In this document: positions 45,477 through 58,322 of the stretch, one piece after another
Layout of the letters: each line of letters opens with the position of its first letter
How positions within the stretch are numbered: position 1 is the first letter of the stretch
DNA from: Capsicum annuum
Lineage: Eukaryota > Streptophyta > Magnoliopsida > Solanales > Solanaceae
Reading direction: 5' to 3'
DNA length: 64,000 bases
Assembly (NCBI RefSeq): GCF_002878395.1
Contig: NC_061115.1
Span: 56,601,126-56,665,125, forward strand
Position numbers and translations under genes: made by a program
The notes under the pieces: generated by a model
What the model was told of the DNA's origin: nothing
Seen by the model: only the letters and a program-made list of their open reading frames with translations
Database searches by the model: none

Positions 45477-48027
45477 TGTAACACCACGAATCTGGTACCC
45501 TGAATGCTACACGGTGCTCATGACCCTAAAGAATCACAAGCTAACCCATGATTGATATCTGTACCTATATACTACTTAATATACTTTATAATACAAAAAC
45601 ATGAACTGAAAGTCCATAAGGGTCAAACTGAGATATAATATCTGGTAAAAATATAACATCTGGGTAGGGTATGAAATACCCAAAACAACTAAAATAACTA
45701 ACTGATCATGGTAGTCTAAAAAGCATCTAACTGACTGAACTGTCTAGATAAGGAGTTGATGAGATATGTCCCTAACTAACTACAACTAATAAATTAATGA
45801 GATAATAAAAGAATGATCATGTCCTAAAAAGTTGGGGACGCACTGTTAACTCTAACTGCTGAGACTAAAATACTACTGATGCTCTGGAGCTCGTGCTTCT
45901 AAACCTATGGTATAAGACACCATAGTGCAAATGCGTCAGTACTTTGAATGTACTGGTATGCATGTGAGGTAGGCTGAATGCATGGGGTTCATATGCATGA
46001 ACAATACTGACTAACTGACTAATATGAATGTGAGAATACATGCATGAATACATAGTAGCTATAACTGAGATCGTGATAACATGAATTTAATGATAACTAA
46101 CATGACTAGTAACTGAGTTTTGATGACTGATATAACTGATAACATGAGTGACTGTATCTGACAGTCCTAAACCTGATGGAACTAGCTAAGCTCCGTACTG
46201 TTCTGAGTTAACTGTATCTGGCAGTCCTAAACCTGAAGAACTATCTGAGTTCTTTTATTGATACTGATACTAAAACTTTAGGAAGTAGTTATCTAACTGA
46301 CATACCCCAAATGACACATTATAGCCGAATTGGGGTCCAATATGTACCCTGATTGGAAGGGTGTCAATACCGCACCACTGGTAAGGACAATATGTAAGTA
46401 AACCTCATATAACAGGTAACTCTAGTGAGAACGGTGGGAACCCTCATATGACAAGTTAAGCCACCTTATCTACCCTCATATAGCAGGTTATGATGTCTCA
46501 ACCTGTGCTGGCTACATAGTTCTAGAACGCAAGAACTGCTTCTAAGAATCACACCCTCATATAACAGGTGAGTTTCCATTCTTAGGTTCACTCAGTGCTA
46601 ATTTCTAATCCCATCTGAATAGACACTGAATATGATTAACTGAACTGACTAGACTAAGTTAACTGAGTTTCGTTAACTGACGGAATATTACTGAGGTCTG
46701 ATAACTGACTGAGATTTACTAAAGTTACTGAGTTTTCCTAAGTCATAAGACTTAACTGAATTCTACTGAACATAGCTTGACTGAGAGTATTTTGAGAACA
46801 TGGCATAGGCTCTAGGCATACAGCTAAATTGTCGAGTACAAGTATCCCCAGACCTCGATGGAAAAAAACTGACAAAGCCTGACTTTCTTGAATACATGGC
46901 CAACATCACAATCCCTAATTCATTTATTAAGGCATTTCATCAAACAATTGGTATGCATAAACTTGTACATAAATGCGGATTTCATACTATCATACTAGTA
47001 GGGCACTTTATCTTCACATAGGCATTTAATAAAACACATGGTGAGCATGGTATATGTAGGCAACATCACACAACAATTAAACATCATGATTCAACTCTAA
47101 TTTTACCATTCAAAGGTTTAATCATGGATTCATATAAAACTACACCTATAATAATCAATTCCACTTACGATTTCTCAATAAACATGAAATAGAATTCAAT
47201 TGGTCATTATCAACATGAACAAAAACAAACCCAACATGAAATTCATAAAAATCCATACACTTGAACTTTGAAAAGAGATTCTTGGACTTCATGGACGAAA
47301 GGGGTCCATGAATGAACACTATGCATATCTGGTAGTGAGTTTCTTAAAGTTCTTGAACATGAAGAATTTGAATCTCTTAGTTCTTGAAGAAGATTTGGAT
47401 TTTGTTGCTTAAGGATTGCTCTTAGGGAGAAAACCCTAATTTTAATGTTGTGGAAGAATAATGAATTTTGGAGCCTTGGTCGGATATTACTAGGTATATA
47501 AACGGGAGTAAAAAATCAAAAAGCCCCTTTAAAAATGACTTAAAAATAACTTAACGGGATGTGTGATGGCTCGTGCGACGGTCTGTCGCTGGATCAACAG
47601 TTCATCATTTTGACCATCGTAGGTGGACCAGGATAGGGACTCACTACCTAAGTAGCGATGGCTTGGGCGACGGTCCATCGCAAGTTTGATAGTCCATCAA
47701 CCTGTCCATCGCACCTTGTCCAGATGGTTGCCGTACTGCCTTGTCTGCGACAGTCAAGTCAACGGTCCTTCGCTAGATCGATGGTTTGTCAACTTGGCCA
47801 TCGCACCTGGGCGATTCTGACAGCTCTGAGTAAAACGTCCATAACTTTTTACTTTGATATCGGATTTGGATGAAATTGGTATCATTGGAAAGCTAATTCA
47901 ATTTTCCACGTGACAAAAAGTGAAATTCTTAAAAATTCCATGTGTACAAAAATAAATTCACATTTCAAAGCAAGTTTCTAACATTCTAGAGATGATTTCA
48001 AGCTAGGACAAAGTACGGGTTATTACA
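45477..48027 (-). repeat. 5' LTR of the nested gypsy element
   Basis: Begins TGTAACACCAC and ends GTTATTACA on the plus strand and pairs with 37742-40298. It is 2551 bp against 2557 bp. Small indels in the 'ctcatataac' repeat region (46.39-46.57 kb) explain the length difference. Confidence 0.95.
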
Positions 48028-48345
48028 ACGACCACATGTGATTGCTTTTTAAATTTTAAAATTTCAAAATAATTATTTCAATAATTTTTATATTAGTTAT
48101 TATTTATTTTATGAATAAAATTTTTAAAAAAAAAATAACAAAACCGACCACTTATGGTCATGTTTTTTAAATATAATTAAAAAATATTTTTAAAAATTTA
48201 TCATTTGTGGTCGGTTTTTAAAAATTCTTTTTTAATTTATTTTTAAATAAATCGACCACTAGTGGTCGGTTTTTAATTTATTTTTAAAATAAAATATTTT
48301 TAAAAAACCGACCACTTGTGGTCAGTTTTTGAATTAAAAAAAATT
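48028..48345. repeat. Subterminal repeats, left end of CACTA-2 (inner part)
   Basis: Five copies of the motif 'gaccac(t/a)(t/a)gtggtcggtttt' or half-copies lie at about 48030, 48146, 48204, 48253 and 48307, spaced 50-115 bp, with long A/T runs between. Several are perfect palindromes such as GACCACTAGTGGTC. They match the block at 58.5-58.75 kb. Confidence 0.85.
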
Positions 48346-50035
48346 AAAAGTAAATAATTTTTACTAACCAATAATTATATATATGTAATCAAATATATAT
48401 ATTATTTTCATTAAAAATAATTATATATATAATCTAATATATATATATATATATATAATTTTTTGAAATTACCCTGATCATACGTAGTTGATAACCAGTA
48501 TAATAATAATAATAAAAATCAATCATTCTTAAATTTTGTGAAAAAATTACACTAAAAATATATCAAACAAAATAAACAAATTACGTTAAACATAATCTTT
48601 ATCTTTTACTTATGTTTCAGTATCTAAAATAAATATTTTCCTTCGTATATACGTTAAATGACATTAAACATGCATAATATTTCTATAATGAATATTTGTA
48701 AATATATATATCATACCGTTTAGATAATGATATTATGTTACTATTCCAGTCATAATAATGTAATATATAACCGATAATTCATCAGAATATAATGAATGTG
48801 GTCTATATAAGGTAGTATACTTGTGGATGTGATATATATAATACACATTCAAGAGTTCATATTCATAAATATCTTTATATATTTATCATGTAGTGATCGA
48901 TTGATGAAGGATGTAGTCAAAGCCTGATATATTAATCTAATCAAATATAATTAATCGATCACTCACTAAGTATGTATAAGAAACACATTGCATTATATTA
49001 TTGGATAATATACTTGTGTACGTATGTGATATATATAGTACGTATTTAGAACTTGATATAATCGATAGTGTGTATATGTGTGTGTATATGTAGGTATATA
49101 AATATACATATTATACAATGAAGGTATATTAATGACATAAGATAATGTGATCGATAATTCATTTGAGTATTTGTGAAATACGTTGTATATTATTATGGGG
49201 TAGTAAAATTGTGTATTTGATGTTTATAGTATGTATTTGAAAGCTGATAGAGAATTAAATATATGTATATATACATATATCTCGTGTAGTGACGTATGCA
49301 GTAATCGAAAGCTAGATAACTAAATTTATATATCAAAATATTTTGAATGATACGTTGATATATGTCATACTATTGAGGAAATAGACGATATACTATTTTG
49401 GGTCAATGTAGACACGAGGTATGTATGTATGTATGTATGTATGTATGTATGTATGTATGTATATATATATATATATGTAATACCTTATTTAAAAGCTAAT
49501 TAACCAAAAATTTGTCGTAATTTGCAAAATTCATTGATATTATTATACGATTGAGGAAATATACTACTCGTGTTAATGTGATAAAAAAATAACTGCTTGA
49601 CTGATTTATATATATATGAATTGTATTAAATTAATTGGACGTTGTTATAAATATTATAGAATTTGTTAAAAAATAATTTTAATTTATTAACTTATTTTTG
49701 TAATTTATTAATTGTAATTTATTAAACTTTAATTTCAAAAATAATTATTTTAATTATTATGAAAACCGATCAGAATATAATTCTTTAACCCGACCCGACC
49801 CGTACTACATAATAAAACACAAAACACACCAAAATCTTGCCTAAATATCCCGTCCAAAATCAGCAACAACTCCAAAACCCTCCAAATCTCACACGTTAAC
49901 CCTTCAATTTTAAAATCTGCCTAATCTCAATTATTTTTTCTCTTTCAGTCATAAGTTTCTACTCATCTTCTTGGTATTTTTTTGGCTTTAATCAAATTTG
50001 CAAGGAACTATATCCTAACTTTTAATTTTGGGCAA
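48346..50035 (+). other. AT-rich 5' region of CACTA-2 with probable leader exon
   Basis: 48346-49780 is AT-rich and contains TA and GTAT microsatellites but no gene. From about 49790 it changes to a C-rich leader ('cccgacccgacccgtac'), which could include the transcription start. 'ttgggcaag' followed by GTAATA at 50036 is a plausible splice donor of a leader exon whose acceptor is just before 52660. This exon model is inference. Confidence 0.4.
49419..49476. repeat. (GTAT)n/(TA)n microsatellite
   Basis: About eleven GTAT units are followed by a TA run. Likely variable in length between individuals. Confidence 0.95.
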
Positions 50036-50577
50036 GGTAATAATTAACTACAGCTCATTAACTAAATTTAGCTTTTTTTTGTATCCACAAACTCATTTTT
50101 GGAATATCTAGAAATGTTAAAGGTCTACATACAAATATTTTAGTGTTAATTTCTTCAATTGGTTGTGATTTGAGTTCTAGGGTTTGGATATTTATTTTAT
50201 TTAGCTAGATTTTAGCCAATTTTTGGAATTTGAGATTGAATTAGCTAATTTTAGGCTTGTTCCTACATTAATTTGAGTTCGAAGTACCTAAATTTTGGTT
50301 CATCTTAACATTTATTTCTCCATTTACTCATTAATTGTTTAATTTTTTTTGGAGAAATCTTGTTCCTTTTCCTTTACTAAATTATTGACAGATTTCGAAT
50401 TCGGTAAAAGAATTGCTTTGCTATTTTTTCGGTGACCTTTTATCTCTTTTACTTTATTTTAGTCAAGCAAAAGTAAGTTGATTTCTCTCTATTTTCTTAT
50501 AATAAAGTTTTAAATATAGTTTAGTTTGGGATTGTTCGCTAGTGAAGGCTTTGAAAGCCATAGGAATTTGTTTTGAA

Positions 50578-52585
50578 TGTGGTTATGCTTGGTGACTTAG
50601 TCACCTGAAATTGAAAAAGTGTAGGGACTTTAAAGGTGTTTTTTAATTTTAAAAGTGGTTATGCTTGGTGACTTGGTAGGTTGAAAATGATTAAGTGTAG
50701 GAACTTTAAAGGTGAATTTTTTTTTTTGAAAGTGGTTATGCTTGGTGACTTGATAGGTTGAAAATGATTAAGTGTAGGGACTTTAAAGGTATTTTTTTTA
50801 TTTTGAAAGTGTTTATGCTTGGTGACTTGGTAGGTTAAAAATGATTAAGTATAGGGACTTTAAAGGTATTTTTTTTATTTTGAAAGTGGTTATGCTTGGT
50901 GACTTGGTAGGTTAAAAATGATATAGGGACTTTAAAGGTATTTTTTATATTTTGAAAGTGGTTATGCTTGGTGATTTGGTAGGTTGAAAATGATTAAGTG
51001 TAGGGACTTTTAAGGTGTTTTTTTTTTGTTTTGAATGTGGTTATGCTTGGTGACTTGGTAGGTTGAAATGATTAAGTGTAGGAACTTTAAATGTGATTTT
51101 TTTTTTTTTGAAAGTGGTTATGCTTGGTGATTTGGTAGGTTGAAAATGATTAAGTGCAGGAACTTTAAAGGTGATTTATTGTTTTGAAAGTGGTTATGCT
51201 TGGTGGCTTGGTAGGTTGAAAATGATTAAGTGTAGGAACTTTAAAGGTGATTTAGTGTTTTGAAAGTGGTTATGCTTGGTGACTTGGTAGGTTAAAAATG
51301 ATTAAGTATAGGGACTTTAAAGGTATTTTTTTAATTTTGAAAGTGGTTATTCTTGGTGATTTGCTAGGTTGAAAATGATTAAGTGTAGGGACTTTTAAGG
51401 TGTATTTTTTGTTTTGAATGTGGTTATGCTTGGTGACTTGGTAGGTTGAAAATGATTAAGTGTAGGAACTTTAAAGGTGAATTTTTTTTTTTGAAAGTGG
51501 TTATGCTTGGTGATTTGGTAGGTTGAAAATTATTAAGTGTAGGAACTTTAAAGGTGATTTAGTGTTTTGAAAGTGGTTATGCTTGGTGACTTGGTAGGTT
51601 GAAAATGATTAAGTGTCGGGACTTAAAGGTGATTTATTATTTTGAAAGTGGTTATGCTTGGTGACTTGGTAGGTTGAAAATGATTAAGTGTAGGGACTTT
51701 AAAGGTGTTTTTTTTATTTTGAAAGTGGNNNNNNNNNNNNNNNNNNNNNNNNNNNNNNNNNNNNNNNNNNNNNNNNNNNNNNNNNNNNNNNNNNNNNNNN
51801 NNNNNNNNNNNNNNNNNNNNNNNNNNNNTTTTTTTTTTTTGAAAGTGGTTATGCTTGGTGAATTGGTAGGTAGAAATTGATTAAGTGTAGAGACTTTAAA
51901 GGTGAATTTTTTGTTTTGAAAGTGGTTATGCTTGGTGACTTGATAGGTTGAAAATGATTAAGTGTAGGGACTTTAAAGGTGTTTATGCTTGGTGACTTGG
52001 TAGGTTAAAAATGATTAAGTATAGGGACTTTAAAGGTATTTTTTTTATTTTGAAAGTGGTTATGCTTGGTGACTTGGTAGGTTGAAAATGATTAAGTGTA
52101 GAGACTCCTAAGGTGTTTTTTTGTTTTGAATGTGGTTATACTTGGTGACTTGGTAGGTTGAAAATGATTAAGTGTAGGGACTTTAAAGGTGTATGTTTTA
52201 TTTTGAAAGTGGTTATGCTTGGTGATTTGGTAGGTTGAAAATAATTAAGTGTAGGGACTTTAAAGGTGATTTACTGTTTTGAAAGTGGTTATGCTTGGTG
52301 ACTTAGTTGGCTGAAAATGATTAAGTGTAGGGACTTTAAAGGTGATTTATTATTTTGAAAGTGGTTATACTTGGTGACTTGGTAGGTTAAAAATGATTAA
52401 GTGCAGGGACTTTAAAGTTGTTTTTTAATTTTAAAAGTGGTTATACTTGGTGACTTGGTAGGTTAAAATGATTAAGTGTAGGGACTTTAACGGTGAATTT
52501 TTTTATTTTGAATATGGTTATGCTTGGTGACTTGGCAGGTTTAAAATGATTAAGTGTAGGGACTTTAACGGTGTTTTTTGGTTTT
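50578..52585 (+). repeat. Minisatellite of about 75-80-bp units inside CACTA-2
   Basis: I count 25 visible copies of a unit containing 'gtggttatgcttggtgac', 'ttggtaggttgaaaatgat' and 'aagtgtagggactttaaagg', joined by variable T-rich spacers. Fifteen lie before and ten after a 100-N gap. Spacing is mostly 70-82 bp. Units are close to each other in sequence. The first is most diverged ('cttagtcacctgaaattg'). The array lies just upstream of the transposase start codon, in what is probably an intron of the leader. No reading frame runs through it. Confidence 0.95.
51729..51828. other. Assembly gap (100 N)
   Basis: Exactly 100 N inside the minisatellite. A round number in a tandem array usually marks a gap of unknown true length, so array size is uncertain. 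Confidence 0.99.
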
Positions 52586-52659
52586 GATAAAATGTAGTCA
52601 TCAGTTGCTGAACTTTTTTATGACTTAATCTAATTAGTTGAATCTGATTGATTGCGTAG

Positions 52660-55469
52660 ATGGAACCTGATTATAACTGATTATATCAACAGAACAATGA
52701 TAATAGAATGGGTATTAGGGAGAAATTTGTTGAAGGTATCAGACAATTTGTTGAACATGCTAAGACACTTGATGTTTGGTCACGTTTTGGGGCTATTCGT
52801 TGTTCTTGTGTTAGATGTGATGGTATAAATCTTTTAATAGAAGAAGTTGTGAAGGAATATCTCTATAGAAAGGGGTTTCACGAGGACTTTTTAAGATTAC
52901 GTGCTATTGATGGTGATGTTAGGCAAAATAACTTTGTTGTTGGAGAAAATAGTAGGTCTATATGGTATAATGAATATCAAGATACTAGGATAATAGAAAT
53001 AGTGCACGATGTTTTTGGGATGCAACACGGGGGCGACTTTAGGGAAAACGTCGAAGATGTTCCTACTAGCGAAGCGGGAAAATTCTATGAGCAATTGCAT
53101 ACTGCTAGTCATCCTTTGTTTAATGGGTGTTCGCACTCTCATTTGTCTGTTACTTTTAGATCATTAAGTATTAAATCTAACTGGAATATTTCTAAAGGAG
53201 GAATGGAATCAATGCTAGACCTTATTAAAGAGTTAAATAGCCCCGGCTTGGAGGTTCCTGATTCTTTCAATAAGGCAAAAAAATTGGTGTCAAAGTTAGG
53301 TCTCTCCTCGGTTAGAATTGATTATTATGAAAATGGCTGCATGTTATACTTTAAGGAAGATGCTAACCTAGAGTCCTGTAAGTTTTGTCAGCACCCTCGA
53401 TATAGGTGTGGTTCTAGTGGAAATGAAATCGCTATTAAGGCGATGCACTATTTACCTTTAATACCAAGGTTGAAGAGGTTATATGCTTCAAACAGCTCAG
53501 CTCCTCATATGAGATGGCACAGTGAAAATAGAAGGCCCACAGGTGTTATGTGTCATCCATCTGATGGAGAGGCTTGAAAGCATTTTGATGCAACTTATCC
53601 AGATTTTGCAGCTGAACCATGAAATATTTGTTTGGGATTATGTGTGGATGGATTCTCTCCCTTTTCAGTTGATACTGTGCCATATTCATGTTGGCTTGTA
53701 TTTATCACCTTGTATAATCTTTCTCCTAAAATGTTAATGACTAGTCCTATATATTTCTAAATTGTATTTTTTATGGCCCGTGTAATCCAAAAAGCGGAAT
53801 AGATGTCAACTTGCAACCTTTGATCGATGAACTTTAAATTTTATGGCATGAGGGAGTTGAAACTTAGGACATCTCACTTAAACAGAATTTCAATCTGCGT
53901 GCATATATAATGTAGACTGTTAATGATTTTCCTGCTTATGGAATGTTGTCTGGGTGGATGATAGCCGAAAAGCTGGCTTGTCCATACTGTATGGAAAAAA
54001 CAAAATCTTTCACACTGAGACATGATAGAAAAAATTCATGGTTTGATTGTCATCGTTGTTTCTTGTCACCTGATCATGAATTTAGGAGACTTAAGAATGC
54101 ATTCAGAAGTAATAGAAGGGAACATGATGGTCCACCTCCAAGGCTGTTTGGTCATGACATCTGGGAGATAGTTTAGGATTTGCCTAAAGCCAGCGAGGAA
54201 CCATTGTACAGGTTTGATGAAATGGCGTTTCACATAACTGGACTAAGCAAAGTATATTTTGGGTGATGTCTGTATACTGCGAAGAACTATTTTGATAACT
54301 TGTTCAACACAGTTATGGATGTCACCAGCAAAACAAAGGATAATCCTAAGGCCAGACTTGACTTACCATAATATTGCAAACGCAAAAAATTACACTTACA
54401 GGAAGGGCCCAATGGATATGTTCTTAAACCCAAGGCTAGGTTTACATTCAAGTTGGATCAAAAGAGTCAAATATGTGAGTGGGTCCAAAGTTTGAAGATG
54501 CCCGATAGATATGCCTCAAATTTGGAAAAGAGGATTGATATGGCACAAGTAATCTTCCATGGAATAAAAAGCCATGATTGTCATATTTTTATGAAACAAT
54601 TATTTCCAATTGCTTTTATTGGTTTACCTGAAAATATATGAAAACCAATAGCAGAGATCAGTTTGTTCTTTAAAGACTTATATGCCACCGCATTAAAAGA
54701 AGAAAATCTGGCGCGAATGAAAAGTAATATTGTTGTTATCACCAACAAGTTGGATAAGATTTTTTCGCCAGTGTTCTTAGAAATGATGGAAAATCTTCCC
54801 ATTAACCTTGTGCACGAAGCTTGGATAAGCGGTCCAGTTCAGACTAGATGGATGTATCCATTCGAACGGTAAGAAATTGCAACATATTTAAATTCATACA
54901 TATCTTTTTTTAATATAATAAAAATTTAATCTTAAGATTGTGCAAGGCAATTGGAAATTTGAAAAGGGGTCCCAAAAATAAACATAGGGTGGAAGGGTAT
55001 ATAGTTGAGGCATATCTTGCAAGAGAAATGTCTCAATTTTGTTCATACTACTTTCGTGATGAAGTTGCTTGTTCAAGAAACCGATCGAATCATCATCAGG
55101 ACGATGTTAATGAGGTTCATTTGCAATCGATATCAATTTTCAATCAATCTGGTTGTAAGGCTAAAAAGATCATACGTCGTCGACTCACTCCCACAAAGCG
55201 CAAATCAGTAACTTTGTATGTATTGCTGACTTGCCCGGAAGTTGTGCCCTTTCTGAAGTAAGGAGATTAAAATCTTAACATATCTTATTTGTTTACTCAT
55301 TCCCTTAAAGAAACTAATTGTATTTTGCATGTTGGATCTTCAGTTCATTTAAGACTCAATTCAACGAAAATCAAGTGTATGCTTCCTTTGCAACACGGTT
55401 TACATATGAAGTTCATAAGTGTATTAATATTTCTTCAAATTTTAAACATTTACACATTCCTCAACTAAC

Positions 55470-55505
<36 letters not shown>

Positions 55506-56204
55506 GTATGTATAATATTTTTAGGTACACCAGTCACCAAATGCAGTCGCATACGATCAGCTCTTGAGATATATTTTTTTGGGTCCAGTTGAAACTCATG
55601 CAATGTCCCATTACATAGTAAATAGGTTTAAATTTTCCACCAAAGAACACTCCAGAACAAGGAAAACAAACAATAGTGGTGTTTGGGTTAAGGGTGATGA
55701 TGTTGTTGAATACTTTGGCATCATACACGAGACTTTAGAACTAGAGTATGCTAGTTTTCCAATAAAAAAATTATCCTCTTTAGATGTAAGTGGTTTGATC
55801 CAAGAACAAGAGGCACAAGAGTACATAAAGAGCATAACATCATTGTAGTGAAGCACAACAAGTCGTATCCTGTTTACGATCCATTTGTTCTAGCACAAAA
55901 TGCTAAACAAGTGTATTATGCTCCTTATCCATTGCGCAGTGATAATTCTGATTGATGGACTGTAATTAAAACAAAGCCTATAGCATGGGTGAAAGTTGAA
56001 AATATGTTGGAGATTGCATATCAAAATGAAATACAAATTGATCACCAGCTAGTGGACGTTGACTTAGTGGATAGTTTGAATCACCCGAAAAATATATTTG
56101 AAGAAGTTAATATTGCGGAAGAAGAGGCTGAGTGGGTAGGAGATGAGAAAACTTTTGAAGAGGGTGAATGGTTTAGTGGAGAGTCTTCAGAAGAGGAGAA
56201 TTAG
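52660..56204 (+). pseudogene. CACTA-2 TNP2-type transposase, with stops
   Basis: Catalytic En/Spm transposase. The likely true start is ATG at 52660, directly after an AG splice acceptor: MEPDYN, stop (TGA), LYQQNNDNRMGIREKF. The transposase-associated domain (RQFVEHAKTLDV, IRCSCVRCDGINLLIEEVV) is followed by the TNP2 domain: FYEQLHTASHPLFNGCSHSH, CMLYFKEDANLESCKFC, MHYLPLIPRLKRLY, MRWHSENRR and DGEA, stop, KHFDATYPDFA. Then come FPAYGMLSGWMIAEKLACPY, CHRCFLSPDHEFRRLKNAF and a DUF4218-type part: KSHDCHIFMKQLFPIAF, ISGPVQTRWMYPFER. Introns fit at about 54873-54937, 55259-55341 and 55470-55524. The C-terminus has VWVKGDDVVEYFGIIHETLE and an acidic end EEGEWFSGESSEEEN. Confidence 0.9.
55471..55512. 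repeat. (TA)n(TGTA)n microsatellite in a transposase intron
   Basis: A TA run followed by TGTA units directly precedes the acceptor 'atttttag' near 55524. Confidence 0.9.
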
Positions 56205-56479
56205 TTTGTGTAGGTTGTATTTATTATGTATTGATGTCTTTATACGTTGTACTATATATTTACCTTTATTTTTCTTGTTTAATATTGATATGTAATATAC
56301 TATTTAAGATTGTTGTTTTCACTTTTCCATAATCTATATAGTAATAAAGATATTCTTGTCTATCTCGTGTTGTTAGAAATTTGAAATGTCAATTAGTAAC
56401 TTGAAATTAGTTACTTGGAATGTTTTCTTATATATTCATTTTGTAGGAACTAACTACTTGTTAACTTTACATAATTTAG
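56205..56479 (+). other. Spacer between the two CACTA-2 genes
   Basis: AT-rich, no gene. It is presumably the 3' end of the transposase transcript and the promoter of the next gene. Confidence 0.4.
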
Positions 56480-58322
56480 ATGTCAGGTAGAGGTAAAAAG
56501 GTAAGGGAAAAGTTGATTCTATGAAAACAAAAAAGAAAAAATAACCTCCGCCTTATAGATGACCGATAGGTATTCATATATCTGAAGGTCGGTTTGCTGA
56601 CGTGCCAACATGACCCTCATATTCTAGGTCGTCTCAGTATTCAGTTCCTGCTCCTACGCATGTAGGGCTACTTTATGGGTCTACACCGACTCATTCTGCT
56701 CCTATCACTGTGCCACCACTATCACAGTACTATCAAATGACCGTTGGCATATCTGGATATCTACCATTGCCAGTACCCTCCTGTAGAAGTCACCCAGGTT
56801 CGCACAGTGATTTTGCTGGATCTACTGGGTTGTCGGATCTTCATCTTGGAGGCACTCCATCCGGTGCTTCAGATCCGCCCACGCCAGTGCATCCACCAGC
56901 ACTAGCTCCACAACCTGGAGACTGAGATGATTATGGGAGGCGTTATCTTATTCACTATGGAACAGGGTAAGATTTCTAAATATAATAACATTATTTATTT
57001 TTCATTTCTATATTATTATGCTCTATGAAATTACTGTTTGATCTTGTATTATAGGCTTAGGCTGGATGTTGGAGTTGGAACAATTGTGAGGAAATGCATT
57101 AGTCGGCACTTCAACGGCTACTGGACTAGTTGGCAAAAGGTTCCATAAATGGACAGAGAAAGAATGTTTAACGAATTTCATGTAAGGATTTCACTTATCG
57201 ACTACTTAACACATTGTTTGAACAAAAGACTGAATATTATATATTTTTTTGTTGTAGAAATATTATTGGTGGGATGATTCGAATGAATGTGCTATAAAGA
57301 GAAATTTTTATAGAAGAGCTAGATCCAGATTTAATGGTCTGTTGGATTATGCCAGAACCAATTTGGTATGACCTGACTGGATAAGTGAATCCCTATGGCA
57401 ATAGTATATTCACTATTGGAATAGCGAAGAATACCAATTGTTGAGGGACAAAGGAAAGAAAGCCTGGGCATCATCCAAGGGTGGCTTCCTACATACTGCG
57501 GGTGCTAAAAGTATGATTGTTGTGGAGGAAAAAATGGTATTTAACGTTTATAGTTTTAATTTTTTGTTTCTATTTAAATTTTTAATTATTTGAAGAGTAA
57601 TAATTTTTTCATATGCAGAAAAAATAAAAGGGTAGGAAGATACCACACGATAAGCTATTCGAAGAGACGCATCTGGAAAAAAAAAGAACCCAACTGATGA
57701 AGATGTCTGGGTTGAACCTCGTGCAAAAGCTTCCCATGTAAGAATCAAATTTTGAATTTATGAATCTTTTATCAAAGTTGATATTATTCAAGTACTTTAA
57801 TATTTTTTGACTATTAATTTTAACTTTACTTTAAATATAGGACAAATATAGGCAGCTCCTTAGTGAGTTTCGTAGTAGTCAGCCTCCTGAAAGTCAGGAT
57901 GACTCAATACCCCAGCATGTAGGAGGAGTTATGGAAAAAAATTATGGGTCCTGCAGTAAGAGGTCATTTCTACGGATACCACAAAAAATATTTTAGCAAG
58001 AATGTTAGGTCTTCATCCAATCCTACATCCTATACCTCTTCAGTTGATAGAGAAACCATTGAATCACTAAAAAATATAATTTCTAAACTCACTGAAGAGC
58101 TTGCTGAACAGATAGAGAGGGCACAAAAGAAGGAGGAGGAAACATCATCACAAATAAGAATGTCACAGGAGCAGTTCAACTCTTTTTTTAGACTGCAGAA
58201 ATTATTCCTCCATGTCAAATGCAGTTTAGGCTGCAAAAGGTCTATGCCCACTCGATGATATCAGCACAGATGAGGATACGGAAGACGAAGACGATGACGA
58301 TAAAGATAAAGATGGGTATTAG
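56480..58322 (+). pseudogene. Second CACTA-2 gene, Transposase_24 (Ptta/En/Spm) type, broken
   Basis: Starts MSGRGKKVREKL at 56480, followed by a frame break. A Pro/Ser/Thr-rich region (56.6-56.92 kb) is followed by introns at about 56970-57054 and 57180-57256. The conserved part reads LDVGVGTIVRKCISRHFNGY, then KYYWWDDSNECAIKRNFY, KKAWASSKGGFLHTAGAKSM and, past another intron, IPHDKLFEETHLEKKKNP and VWVEPRAKASHDKYRQL. The HTAGAKS and ETH...VWV.PRA blocks are the Transposase_24 signature of accessory En/Spm proteins. A coiled coil follows (about 58050-58180). An acidic tail, DEDTEDEDDDDKDKDGY, ends at 58322 in a shifted frame. It would bind subterminal repeats. Stops at VP*MD and LV*PD show decay. 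Confidence 0.85.

Larger units (their letters stand above)
37742..48027 (-). mobile_element. Ty3-gypsy chromovirus (Tekay/Del-like), complete but decayed
   Basis: Two LTRs of about 2.55 kb flank a minus-strand gag-pol with primer-binding site and polypurine tract in the right places. The flanking 5-mers are GCGAC (37737-37741) and ACGAC (48028-48032), a target duplication with one mismatch. The protein order is gag, protease, RT, RNase H, integrase, chromodomain-like tail. At their outer starts the LTRs differ at about 14 of 108 bases, which points to an old insertion. Many stops and frame breaks make it non-autonomous. Confidence 0.95.
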
